Source: Cyanidium caldarium
Lineage: Eukaryota > Rhodophyta > Bangiophyceae > Cyanidiales > Cyanidiaceae
DNA: 64,000 nt
Assembly: GCA_026184775.1 (NCBI GenBank)
Contig: JANCYW010000012.1
Coordinates: 1-64,000, forward strand
Direction: 5' to 3'
Made by a program: the position numbers and the translations under genes. A model generated the notes under the pieces. It made no database searches, had not been told where the DNA came from, and worked only from the letters and a program-made list of their open reading frames with translations. Every line of letters starts with the position of its first letter. Position 1 is the first letter of the stretch. This document shows, piece by piece, positions 8,877 to 17,759 of this stretch.

Positions 8877-10285
8877 GCGAACAGGGTGGAGATGCTCTGT
8901 TCGCGGTGAATGCGCTTGATACAATCGCTAAACAGCTCGTCCACCGGCAGCTGAACGATCTTGTTGCCGCTGGCCGCCCGCCGCTCCTCCGACACCAGTA
9001 TCGAGTCGGTCACGATCAGCTGATCGATACACGACTGTCGCACCCGCTCGATCGCCGGTCCGCTCAGCACCGGGTGCACAATCACCGCCAATACCCGTCG
9101 CGCCCCGTTCGCTTTCAGCGCCCCGGCCGCCTCCGTCAACGTGCCCGCCGTGTCCACCATGTCGTCCACAATAATGCAGTCGCGCCCGGACACCTCCCCG
9201 ATGATGTGCATCACGTGTGCCACATTCGGCCCGCTGCGGCGCTTATCGATAATGGCGAGCGAGGCGTCCACGCGTTTGGCCAGCGCTCGCGCCCGCTCCA
9301 TCCCGCCCGCGTCCGGAGAGACGATCACCGGATTGGCCATGCCGCCGAAGACATTGTGCGCCAGATAGCTCACAAACACCGGAATGGCGTACATGTGATC
9401 CACCGGGATGCGGAAGAAGCCCTGGATTTGTCCGGCGTGCAGTTCAAATGCGAGCACGCGGTGCGCACCGGCCGCCTCGATGAGGTCGGCCACCAGCCGC
9501 GCCGAGATGGGCACCCGCGGAGCGCACTTGCGGTCCTGCCGCGCATACCCAAAGTACGGAATGACCGCGGTGATGCGTTTGGCAGACGCCCGCTTGAGCG
9601 TGTCGATCATAAGCAACAGCTCCACCAGGTTGTCGTTGACCGGCGGAGAGGTGGCCTGCACCACAAACACGTCCTTGCCGCGCACGTTCTCCTTGATGGA
9701 GACGTAGATCTCCCCGTCCGAAAACCGTCGCACGTCCGCCTCCATCAGCGGTCGGCCCAAGTTGCGCGCGATGGCCTCAGCAAGCGGGCGGTTGGAGTTG
9801 CCGGCCATCACGCGCAACTCGTAATTCATCGCCTGGTCCAGCGCCTGACCCCACTGATCCTCCTCCTCCTCCTGCTCGACCTGCTCCACCACCTCATGCA
9901 CCGGCGAGGCATTCGCTTCCCGCCGACGATTCAATAGATCCATCGGCGTACGCCGTCCGCCACCGGCATGCTCTCCCACCGAATTGGCCGCGTTTCCCGC
10001 CAGCGGGGCGCCAGCGCCGTCGGCGCCCGCAGCCTCCCCACCCGCCCGCGGCTGCATCGGCGTCCGCTCCGCGTCCATCGACGACTGCAGCGATCGATTC
10101 GGCTGCGGCGATCGTATGGTCTCTCCCTTCCCGTTCATTGCGGTGAATCGACTCGAGAGAGAGAGGATGAACGCGGCGGAGATAGCCACAGCGCCGTGAG
10201 ATGGCGCCCCGGCGGTGGTGCGTGCATTTTCGCGAAAGGTCCCCCCCCTCTGGGCGCGATCGGCGAATGGCGCACACGAGGCCAT
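8873..10285 (-). CDS. PRPS: ribose-phosphate pyrophosphokinase (PRPP synthetase)
   Basis: Makes 5-phosphoribosyl 1-pyrophosphate from ribose 5-phosphate and ATP for nucleotide, His and Trp synthesis. The ~320-residue core is complete: FSDGEIYVSIKENVRGKDVF, the ATP region YFGYARQDRKCAPRVPISA, VSPDAGGMERARALA with the following KRR loop, and the PRPP-binding DDMVDTAGTLTEAA. An N-terminal extension of about 150 residues ends in a Glu run (EQVEQEEEEDQW) just before the core. The chosen ATG (10285) gives a Ser/Ala/Arg-rich leader, so an organelle form is plausible; a second ATG at 10138 would shorten it. It is head-to-head with peptide deformylase (147 bp) and shares overlapping stop codons with the CCB-like gene. 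Confidence 0.93.
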   Translation of the reverse strand: MASCAPFADRAQRGGTFRENARTTAGAPSHGAVAISAAFILSLSSRFTAMNGKGETIRSPQPNRSLQSSMDAERTPMQPRAGGEAAGADGAGAPLAGNAANSVGEHAGGGRRTPMDLLNRRREANASPVHEVVEQVEQEEEEDQWGQALDQAMNYELRVMAGNSNRPLAEAIARNLGRPLMEADVRRFSDGEIYVSIKENVRGKDVFVVQATSPPVNDNLVELLLMIDTLKRASAKRITAVIPYFGYARQDRKCAPRVPISARLVADLIEAAGAHRVLAFELHAGQIQGFFRIPVDHMYAIPVFVSYLAHNVFGGMANPVIVSPDAGGMERARALAKRVDASLAIIDKRRSGPNVAHVMHIIGEVSGRDCIIVDDMVDTAGTLTEAAGALKANGARRVLAVIVHPVLSGPAIERVRQSCIDQLIVTDSILVSEERRAASGNKIVQLPVDELFSDCIKRIHREQSISTLFA

Positions 10286-10432
10286 TCCGGAGAAGGTGTC
10301 CGGGAACAACCGGGATAAGGGAATCTGTGACGGGCACGGACGCGACACACGCTCGGTGGACGTCACACTGGCCCTGGCCGCGGTCGCGGTCGACGGACAA
10401 GCGCTGTCCCGCACTGCACTCGGCCTTTCTTT

Positions 10433-11296
10433 ATGCGAGACTCGGCCTTCCCAAAGCGAGGGATGCACTCCATCCAATCTCCCGGCATGCACCGAGTGCT
10501 GAGCTGGGTAGCACCTGGTGTCTTTCGTGGCGCCGGCCGACGACTGGGCGCACCGGTGCGGAACGGCTGCGCTGCCGCAAGGCGGTCGCCGCCGGCGCCG
10601 ACGAGGAGCACCGCTCCCGGCCAGCGTTTACCCTGTTCATCACCGAGAGGTGTCGCGCGACACTTTTTCGGGCGTGGAGTGCGCATGGAGGCCGGTGAAC
10701 CGGCGCCGGTGCGCGACAGCCCCGCCATACCCATCACCGAGACCGACCCGGGCGCGGTGGCGGGCACCTCACTGCGCATTGTCCAGTACCCTAACAAGAG
10801 ACTGCGGGCGGCGAACGCCGAGGTGACCGAATTCGGCCCGCAGCTCCAGAAACTGGCGCGCGAGATGTTCACCATCATGTACGCGAGCCGCGGCGTCGGC
10901 CTGGCGGCGCCGCAGGTGGGCGTCAACCAGCGCCTGATGGTGTTCAACCCGACCGGCAACGAGCGTTCCTGGGTGTCGGAGGTGGCGCTGGTGAATCCGC
11001 GCATCGTGGCACGCGGTCCTTCCGCCGGCGCCGAAGCCGAGGGCTGCCTCAGCTTCCCGGGGGTCATCGGCGCGGTGGAGCGCCGCAAATGGGTCAAGGT
11101 GGAGGCGCGACGACTGAACGGTAAGCGCTTCACCGTGAAATTCACCGACTGGACCGCGCGCGTGTTCCAGCACGAATACGATCACCTGGACGGCGTGCTG
11201 TTTATCGACCACATGAGCGAGGCGGAGTTGGCGAAGAACCGCGAGGTGCTGGATCGACTGATACGGAATACGGAGCAACGCGAGCGGGCGTTGTGA
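10433..11296 (+). CDS. PDF: peptide deformylase, organellar
   Basis: Removes the formyl group from nascent organelle-encoded proteins. 287 residues. All three metal/active-site motifs are intact: GVGLAAPQVG, EGCLSFPG (Cys ligand), and QHEYDHLDG (two His ligands and the catalytic Glu). The 115-residue N-terminal extension is rich in Arg, Ser, Ala and Pro and poor in acids at its start, consistent with a transit peptide. Internal ATGs (for example MHRVLSW) are possible alternatives. The type (1A versus 1B) is not certain, but the sequence resembles plastid/bacterial type 1B. The gene is 30 bases from the stop of the convergent Myb-like gene. Confidence 0.95.
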   Translation: MRDSAFPKRGMHSIQSPGMHRVLSWVAPGVFRGAGRRLGAPVRNGCAAARRSPPAPTRSTAPGQRLPCSSPRGVARHFFGRGVRMEAGEPAPVRDSPAIPITETDPGAVAGTSLRIVQYPNKRLRAANAEVTEFGPQLQKLAREMFTIMYASRGVGLAAPQVGVNQRLMVFNPTGNERSWVSEVALVNPRIVARGPSAGAEAEGCLSFPGVIGAVERRKWVKVEARRLNGKRFTVKFTDWTARVFQHEYDHLDGVLFIDHMSEAELAKNREVLDRLIRNTEQRERAL

Positions 11297-11326
11297 AGGT
11301 GTCCGGACGAAAGAGAGATGTCGTCC

Positions 11327-13255
11327 TCAGCTTTGGCCACGGGGTGCGCGGTGGTCGCACGCCCGCAGCATCTCCTCCAGCAACACCGCCAGGCTGAAGG
11401 CGGCTAGCGGCGGCGCGTCGCTATCACGCAACACATGCCGGGCTAACGATACCAGCGCACTGCTCGGCGCGGAGACACCCGTCAAGAACACCGGGTTCAT
11501 TTCGGAGAGCGTGCCCGGAGGCAGCGCGCGATCCACCACCGCCTGGCCACCATACCGCAGCTCGGCGCTGCCGTGTCGCCGCCCGAGTGCCTTGGCGGTA
11601 TCGGCGGCGCGCGCCATAAAGCCGCCGAGCGTCCGACTGGCAGGCATGGGAGCCGCTGCTGTGCTGCTGTGCATCGCCACCCAGCCGCGAGTGATGCAGC
11701 CGCGGACGCCGTGGTAGGTCAACACCTCGGCGGAATCCTCCTCCTCCTCTTCGGCCAGTACGCCGGCGGCAATCAACGACCGCAGCGGCAGGCGCGCCAA
11801 CGGTGCATCGGGGGTGAGCGCGATGGGCGGCAGCGGTGCCCCGCCAGACTGCAGCATCTGTCGCAAATAAACTTGCGTGCGATACGGCAGTGCCAGCCCG
11901 TTCACCCGCAGCTGCTCCACTAGAGACACCAGCAGCGGATCGGATGGGGCAGAGGAGACCAGGTCAGCGCCGGACGATGGGACCAATACGTGACCGCAGG
12001 TGATGGCGTAGGCACAATACGCGGCCACGTCCTCGAACACCTCCGCCGCCTCGGCATCCATTCGGGAGTCGGCGCCCTCTCGCACAGGCACCACCAACTC
12101 GCCGCTGACCAGTGCGACTGCCTCGGCAATCGTCGCGACGCCAGTGCATGCGCAGTTCACGTTGGCAGCGGTTGTCGCGGACGTTGACGTGTCGACGGCA
12201 AGCGTATCGCCGGCGATCAGCACACCGTCATCCCACAGGGCGACGCGAAAGCACTGCAATCGCCTCCAGTAGGCGACGCAAGCGCCGACCGAGGGCGTCG
12301 GCGGTGATGAACGCTGTTCAGTGTCCCTAGTGGTGGCAGTCGCGCTCTCTCCCTCCATCGCGTACGCTTCAAACGTTTGCCGCCACATTCGCCACGGGAT
12401 GCCGTGAAATTCCAGCGACGGCAGTACCGACACATTCGATGCTTCACGCTGCACGACCCGCAGTGCCGCCGGCAGAAATCCACTCTGCTCCATCGCTCGC
12501 AGCCACCCCGCCTCTGCCACTCCGGCCAGCCCAGAGGCCCTCTCATCTCGTCCCCCCTGGCCTCCTCTGCTCTTCATGACTCCAGCCCGATGGGCGGTCA
12601 TGCGCCACCACCGATCACGCACTTGCGTCTCCGAACGCGTGCCCACATGCTCCACCACACGCTTCCACAGCGGCGTACCGGCCGCGTCCCGGAAGGTGGT
12701 GCACGCCTCGGCCAGCCGCTCACACTCCTCGGCGCTCCAGCGCCCGCGATGATGAGGAGTCGTCGCTGGTTCGCGGGCAGTGGCAACATCATCGGTCGCC
12801 GTAGTCACCAAGGATGCTGGTGCCATAACCGCCCTCGGCCGCGGCTCTACCGCGTATCCCCGTCGTCGCAGTCGGTCGTCCACTTGACGCCAGTGGCGTC
12901 GACCGCCCAGCCGCTGGGCAATCTCCTCCAGCTGCTCTTTGGTGTATGGCGGCGGCGCCAGCTGCGACAACACCTCTTCTAGCCGCGCATCCTCTTCGGC
13001 GCTCCACCGCCCGCGCGTCAGCTCTGCTCGGCGCGGGCGACTCGCTATGCGGTATCCGCGCCGATACGCGTAGTGGTACACTTGTTGCGGAGTGCGCGTG
13101 CCGTCCAGTCGCTCGGCGACAAGACATACCTTACGCCAGGAGAACTTTCCGGGCAGCTGTTGCAGTAACCGATCCACCTGGGCCCGCTCTGACGCACTCC
13201 AGTCCTGCCGTCTGGCCTTGGGACGCGGTTCCCCGCGAGGCCGAGGAGATGGCAT
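11327..13255 (-). CDS. Myb/SANT-like protein with three N-terminal repeats
   Basis: 642 residues. Three SANT/Myb-like helix bundles occupy the first ~235 residues: WSASERAQVDRLLQQL ending QVYHYAYRRGYR, RGRWSAEEDARLEEVLSQL ending VDDRLRRRGY, and RGRWSAEECERLAEACTTF ending VRDRWWRMTAHR. Each has the leading Trp, the acidic first helix and an aromatic-basic third helix. The long C-terminal part has alternating ordered and low-complexity stretches and no domain I recognise. Related multi-SANT proteins bind DNA as transcription or snRNA-activating factors, but target and role cannot be assigned. The start MPSPRPRGEPRPKARR is basic and immediately precedes repeat 1. Confidence 0.75.
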   Translation of the reverse strand: MPSPRPRGEPRPKARRQDWSASERAQVDRLLQQLPGKFSWRKVCLVAERLDGTRTPQQVYHYAYRRGYRIASRPRRAELTRGRWSAEEDARLEEVLSQLAPPPYTKEQLEEIAQRLGGRRHWRQVDDRLRRRGYAVEPRPRAVMAPASLVTTATDDVATAREPATTPHHRGRWSAEECERLAEACTTFRDAAGTPLWKRVVEHVGTRSETQVRDRWWRMTAHRAGVMKSRGGQGGRDERASGLAGVAEAGWLRAMEQSGFLPAALRVVQREASNVSVLPSLEFHGIPWRMWRQTFEAYAMEGESATATTRDTEQRSSPPTPSVGACVAYWRRLQCFRVALWDDGVLIAGDTLAVDTSTSATTAANVNCACTGVATIAEAVALVSGELVVPVREGADSRMDAEAAEVFEDVAAYCAYAITCGHVLVPSSGADLVSSAPSDPLLVSLVEQLRVNGLALPYRTQVYLRQMLQSGGAPLPPIALTPDAPLARLPLRSLIAAGVLAEEEEEDSAEVLTYHGVRGCITRGWVAMHSSTAAAPMPASRTLGGFMARAADTAKALGRRHGSAELRYGGQAVVDRALPPGTLSEMNPVFLTGVSAPSSALVSLARHVLRDSDAPPLAAFSLAVLLEEMLRACDHRAPRGQS

Positions 13256-13541
13256 GACGAGGGTCAGCGCGTGCCCTCACCTACAGCCAGAAAGAGAACG
13301 TCCGCCGCCATGAGCGCTACGTCTAGCGTATTTACCTCAGCAGCAGCAGCAGTGTGCCCGAAGCGTGTCGAGTCCCTATTTTCCCACTCGGTGCACTTCA
13401 TTTTCCAGGGCTGCCTGTCGACGACGCGTCGAGCGGAGGTGGCGAAAACGTTTGCCGCAGAGGTGCAAATCCGCGTGACGCCTGCCCGTCACGGCGCGTA
13501 CGTGCAACCGGCGGGCCGAACACCGGACTCGGGCGCTCCGC

Positions 13542-15002
13542 TCAGAACGGAAAACCGAACGAGGGCGTATCGCGACTCCGCTGCGCCCGAACGTCGTAGG
13601 TGAGCGTATCGCGAATGCGGTAGATGGGTCGACCGCCGTCGGCACCGCGACTGCCTTCGTGCCAGGCGCGCATGGCCACCTCGGCGCTGACGCCGAGTGC
13701 GAACAACAACACGGCGGCTGCTGCTAGGGCGATGGCCGTGGCCGTCTGGCACACCCGCAACACCGCGGCAGTGCCTGCAGCGCGTTGGGTAGCTGCGCGA
13801 GCTGATGAACATCCGGCCAGCATCAGACACGTCCACAGCCGTGTCGGCAACACCAGCGTCAGCGCGGCCAGCGCGCCGATACCCAACGCCAGCGCGCCAA
13901 ACCAGTGCATCGGCCGCGTGGCGTACCGCGTCAGGTAGTGCAGTAGGATCAAGTCGCAAAAAACTCTAAAGGTGCGCGCCAGACCGTACTTGCTCCGTCC
14001 GTATTGCCGCGCCCGATGTTGCACCGGCAGCTGGTCGATGCGCGCGCCCTCGATCACCGCCAGAACAGGCAGAAAGCGGTGCATCTCGCCGTACAATCGC
14101 ACATCCCGCAACACCGCTCCGCGATATGCCTTCAGCGAGCAGCCCAGATCGGTCACCTGGGTCACGCCGGTGGCTGCGCGAATGAGCGCATTGGCCACCC
14201 GACTGAGAAACGTGCGCAGGGCGTCGTCGCGACGACGCTGTCGCCACCCGCTCACCACATCCAATTCTTCGCGCTCCAGCTTCTCCAACAACAGGAACAT
14301 GTCTTTCGGCTCCTGCTGCAGGTCGCCGTCCATGGTGACGACCAACTCACCGCGCGCCGCTTGGATGCCGGCGGCGAGCGCCGGCGTCTGCCCGTAATTG
14401 CGGCGGAAGAAGATACCCGTGACGCAGGCGAGTCGGGCGCCAGGCAGCGACTCGGCGGCTGCTCCGGCATCTCGGCGGTCGGTGCGCCCGTTCATTCGCG
14501 TCAGCCACGAGCGCAGCGCCTCGGTGGTGCCGTCGTGCGACCCATCATCCACCAACACGACCTGATACGACTCGCGATATCGCGCCGGCGTCATCTCCGA
14601 CTCCAGTGCCGCCTCTAACGACTCGAGCAGTTTCGGCAGCACTTGTCTCTCGTTGAACAGCGGTATGACCACCGACAGCACACATCCGTCCGCGTCCGGG
14701 CTGCCGGTGTTTGCCGCCGGTGTCGCCCCCAACTGCACACCGCCACGTCGCAGTCCCAGTTGCGCGTCCGGCGATGGAGGCGGCGCAAGCATAGACAGTT
14801 GATGGGAGACCCGTTGCTGTGGGCGTCGAGATAATCGGAGCGCAGAGGGTGGTCTCACCTCCCGAAGGGAGGAACGGTGGCCCGCGGCACCTGCTCTCGC
14901 CGAGACATTTCCTGCGAGGGCGCCAGGCGCCACAAACCCCACGCGTCTCTTACACTCCCTGCGCTTTATAGTGTGCGCTGCCGTTGTCTCCCATCCTTCC
15001 AT
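13542..15002 (-). CDS. GT2 glycosyltransferase, polyprenyl/dolichyl-phosphate sugar transferase type
   Basis: 486 residues from the ATG at 15002; a later ATG at 14792 starts nearer the catalytic domain and is a fair alternative. The GT-A domain is complete: VLSVVIPLFNERQVLP, LVDDGSHDGTTEAL, RNYGQTPALAAGI, MDGDLQQEP (metal-binding DxD-like), and VTDLGCSLKAYR. It is followed by two hydrophobic segments (MHWFGALALGIGALAALTLV and IALAAAAVLLFALGVSAEV). This matches GtrB/DPM1-like enzymes that move a sugar from a nucleotide donor to a polyprenyl phosphate at a membrane. The first ~70 residues could target it to the plastid or ER. Sugar and lipid acceptor are unknown. It sits in a same-strand run with the Myb-like and DUF1826 genes. 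Confidence 0.85.
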   Translation of the reverse strand: MEGWETTAAHTIKRRECKRRVGFVAPGALAGNVSARAGAAGHRSSLREVRPPSALRLSRRPQQRVSHQLSMLAPPPSPDAQLGLRRGGVQLGATPAANTGSPDADGCVLSVVIPLFNERQVLPKLLESLEAALESEMTPARYRESYQVVLVDDGSHDGTTEALRSWLTRMNGRTDRRDAGAAAESLPGARLACVTGIFFRRNYGQTPALAAGIQAARGELVVTMDGDLQQEPKDMFLLLEKLEREELDVVSGWRQRRRDDALRTFLSRVANALIRAATGVTQVTDLGCSLKAYRGAVLRDVRLYGEMHRFLPVLAVIEGARIDQLPVQHRARQYGRSKYGLARTFRVFCDLILLHYLTRYATRPMHWFGALALGIGALAALTLVLPTRLWTCLMLAGCSSARAATQRAAGTAAVLRVCQTATAIALAAAAVLLFALGVSAEVAMRAWHEGSRGADGGRPIYRIRDTLTYDVRAQRSRDTPSFGFPF

Positions 15003-15207
15003 CCCGCCTCCGGCCACTGATCTCGACAAACCGCTCTCTGTCGCCGTCCGCATCGAAAAGCGAAGACGCCGCGGCTGCCCAACGATGCATGTGTCAGGCA
15101 CGCGGACCTGCTCGGCATGCAAGCGGCGGAGCGCCACAACTGCATGATGTACCGCAGCCGGGAAACAGAAACTGGTTGACCAGCACACAGCCGCACCTAC
15201 CCTCGGT

Positions 15208-16149
15208 TCAGTCCTCGGTGGGACGCGACAAGTCCACCTGAAAGATGAGTCGATACCGGCCGGGCACCAGTCGCGGTGAGCGATGCACCGCACCGCGTTG
15301 GTCGTTGCCGGGCCACTGGTTGCCTTTGAGGAAGAGCGCCTCGCCGGCGCGTACTCGCTCGATGGGCGCGTGCGGCGCGGGGTCGTGGATGTAGGAGGCA
15401 CTTGCCTCTTTCCTCTCCCCACGCGGCTGCACTTGGGTCACTCCATACGACACTTGCGGGAGCAACACCAACTGGCGGGCGTGTTCATCTGCATCGAGTG
15501 CCGCCAAATTCACACCATCCACCTCGGGGGCGGCGTCGGCATCATCGCTCTCCGATGCCTGCCGTTGCGCGCGACGGGCGGCCTCGAACATGGCACGATT
15601 CACTGCGGCCTCGCGCACCACCTCGGTGCCGGGCCCGACCAGCGTGCACAACAGGCGCAACGGCACGGTGTCGGAGTGGAAGCGCGGACAGGGCGTCTGC
15701 TGCACTGTGGCCAAGCGCAAGTCATAGCGCAACGATGGTGGCGCCAGGTGTTCGAGGGATTGATGGAAGGCGAGCACCAGCTGGGCGCATCGACGCACCA
15801 GATGGAATGTCGATGCGGCGTCGAACTGCCGCAGCGACGACGCTTGCAACAGATCTCGCAGCGCCTGTCCTATTTGCGGCGCATCGCCGGGCACGCCCCG
15901 CGCACGGATATCGAACGGAGCGGTGGCGGCGGCGGCGGCGGCGGCGGCGATATTGGTCAGCTGTTCAGAGAGCGCCGTCTCATCCGCCGGCGGCAGCAGC
16001 ACCACGGCGTTGCAGTCACCTCGACGGAGCCGTGCGGCCACCTCAGATGCCTCGCTCACTCGCGGCAGTGGTGGGAAAGTGAGTTGCGAGCGCGCTGGGG
16101 CTTGTCGAATAGTCCACCACCTCCATAGCGAGCCCACACCCGTGGCCAT
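15208..16149 (-). CDS. DUF1826-family protein
   Basis: 313 residues from the ATG at 16149. The C-terminal half shows the DUF1826 pattern: CPRFHSDTVPLRLLCTLVGPG, then a loop, VRAGEALFLKGNQWPGN, and VHRSPRLVPGRYRLIFQVDL. The spaced H-x-D, a later HRSP and an Arg in the last strand resemble a cupin/2-oxoglutarate-oxygenase arrangement, but enzymatic activity has not been shown for the family as far as I know. An Ala run (AAAAAAATA) lies near residue 70. The open frame continues upstream to about 17031, but that part overlaps the divergent methyltransferase gene and has no coding character. Confidence 0.75.
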   Translation of the reverse strand: MATGVGSLWRWWTIRQAPARSQLTFPPLPRVSEASEVAARLRRGDCNAVVLLPPADETALSEQLTNIAAAAAAAATAPFDIRARGVPGDAPQIGQALRDLLQASSLRQFDAASTFHLVRRCAQLVLAFHQSLEHLAPPSLRYDLRLATVQQTPCPRFHSDTVPLRLLCTLVGPGTEVVREAAVNRAMFEAARRAQRQASESDDADAAPEVDGVNLAALDADEHARQLVLLPQVSYGVTQVQPRGERKEASASYIHDPAPHAPIERVRAGEALFLKGNQWPGNDQRGAVHRSPRLVPGRYRLIFQVDLSRPTED

Positions 16150-16728
16150 ATGTAGGTTGCCCGGGGAGGCGGCGGTGGACACCGGGCAACGTCTCGAGGC
16201 GCGTCGTCGCCAACGGGTGTAATTCGCTGGCGATTCGTCGCCGGCGAACGGCGAAGAGCTCCTCCCTCGAAACCCGGAATGTGGGCCAAACGATCTCACA
16301 CCAGGCAGTGTGACAAACGACGCGCACGCCGCGCGATAGCTCTCTCGCCATGCGCGTGGCCGACCGCCCACCCCACCCTCACCCCGGCACTCCAAACCTG
16401 TGGAGCCGCTCTCCCTGCCCATTCGGGTCGACACGAAACTCAACTCCCCCCGTCCGACCGTGCGATGCTCTGATGTGTCGCCTTCACGTTCCGTCGTGGC
16501 TCCCGTTACGATGGCAACTCCCAGAAGAGCTCCCGACCCACCCTCTCGTTCCCTTGCTCCCTCCCTCACCACCCCGTTCGGCAATTCTCCCCCGGCGCGC
16601 CCAATGTTGCCCATTGCCTGGCGCGCGGGAAGCCAGTGTGTCGCCTCGGCACCCTCCAGCATCCTGTCACCGCAACCGCCTGGGCCACTGCGATGCCTCT
16701 GCCACCTCGTTAGTTTTTTCTCCTCACC
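16150..16728. other. divergent intergenic region, DUF1826 / MT-A70 genes
   Basis: 579 bases between two start codons. No supported gene, tRNA or repeat is seen. It presumably holds both promoters. Confidence 0.6.
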
Positions 16729-17700
16729 ATGACGCTCGCGACGGTGCCGGAGATCGACGCGGAGCTGGATGCACTGGAGCAGGCGGTGGTCGAGGCGTGC
16801 GCGGCGCTGGTGCGAGCGGCAGAGACTGCCCACCGACGAGGAGCGGACGGCGTCAGCAACGCCGCCGGCCACAACGACCTCCAATCCGCTGCCGTCAGCA
16901 CCGACGGCGACGCTGCTCTCCAAAACCGCCCATCCCATCCGACGAACCGTGACACGCACGCCGCCGACTCTGTCACGGATTGGGACGCCGAGTCCTGGTA
17001 CCTGCCTGAGGACTTTGCCGTCCCGCCGCACTGCATCCCGGTGCGCGCCGACGTGCGTTTCGCGCCCTGGGACGCCATCGTATCCGCCGCCGGCGGCAAC
17101 TACGACGCCATCGTGATGGATCCGCCGTGGCAGTTAGCCACCGCCAACCCCACCCGCGGCGTCGCTCTCGGCTATCAACAGCTGTCCGACGAACTGATCC
17201 TCTCGCTGCCCATCGAGCGTCTGCAACACGATGGTCTGCTGCTCATCTGGGTCATCAACGCCAAATACAAGACCGCGCTGGACATGTTCGACCGGTGGGG
17301 ATATCGGCTGGTGGACGAGCTGGCGTGGGTGAAGCTCACCGTGCACCGCCGATTGGCCAAGAACCACGGTTTCTACCTGCAACACGCCAAGGAGACCTGC
17401 CTGGTGGGCATCAAGTGCGCCAGCGGCTGGCCGCCCACCGTGCGCCGCGGTGTGGAGACCGACGTGATCCGCAGCGAGCGCCGCGGCCAGAGCCAGAAAC
17501 CCGACGAGCTGTACGAGTGGGTGGAGCGCGTCGTGCCCAACGGCAAGTACCTGGAGATTTTTGCCCGCAAGAACAACCTGCGCAACTTTTGGGTCAGTCT
17601 CGGTAACGAGGTGACCGGAGAGAGTTTCGAAAAGGCGCTGCCGCCCGCCGTGCGCCAGCAGTTGCTGTCGCAAATGGAGAATGGCGACGCCGCCAAGTGA
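16729..17700 (+). CDS. MT-A70 family adenine N6-methyltransferase, MTA1-like
   Basis: 323 residues with a complete MT-A70 domain from about 115 to 305. The catalytic DPPW is followed by QLATANPTRGVALGY, then LLLIWVINAKYKTAL, LVDELAWVKLTVHR, HGFYLQHAKETCLVGIK, SQKPDELYEWVERV and ARKNNLRNFWVSLGNE. All catalytic and SAM-contact segments of METTL3-type enzymes are present. Compared with METTL3 (DPPW then HMELPYGTMSD), the NPTRGVALGY and WVINAKY segments look more like the MTA1/AMT1 clade that methylates DNA adenine in ciliates. This clade assignment is from memory of motifs and is an inference. The N-terminal 110 residues are Ala/Asp-rich with a short helix and no zinc fingers, unlike METTL3. Confidence 0.88.
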   Translation: MTLATVPEIDAELDALEQAVVEACAALVRAAETAHRRGADGVSNAAGHNDLQSAAVSTDGDAALQNRPSHPTNRDTHAADSVTDWDAESWYLPEDFAVPPHCIPVRADVRFAPWDAIVSAAGGNYDAIVMDPPWQLATANPTRGVALGYQQLSDELILSLPIERLQHDGLLLIWVINAKYKTALDMFDRWGYRLVDELAWVKLTVHRRLAKNHGFYLQHAKETCLVGIKCASGWPPTVRRGVETDVIRSERRGQSQKPDELYEWVERVVPNGKYLEIFARKNNLRNFWVSLGNEVTGESFEKALPPAVRQQLLSQMENGDAAK

Positions 17701-17759
17701 GTCCGGGCAGGCCACGCGTCGATTGGGTACGCGCTCCCGGTTTATCTTCCGAGTGCTTA

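Noticed and set aside
9985-9995. TTTCCCGCC E2F-like match
   Set aside because: It lies inside the PRPP synthetase coding region and is expected by chance.
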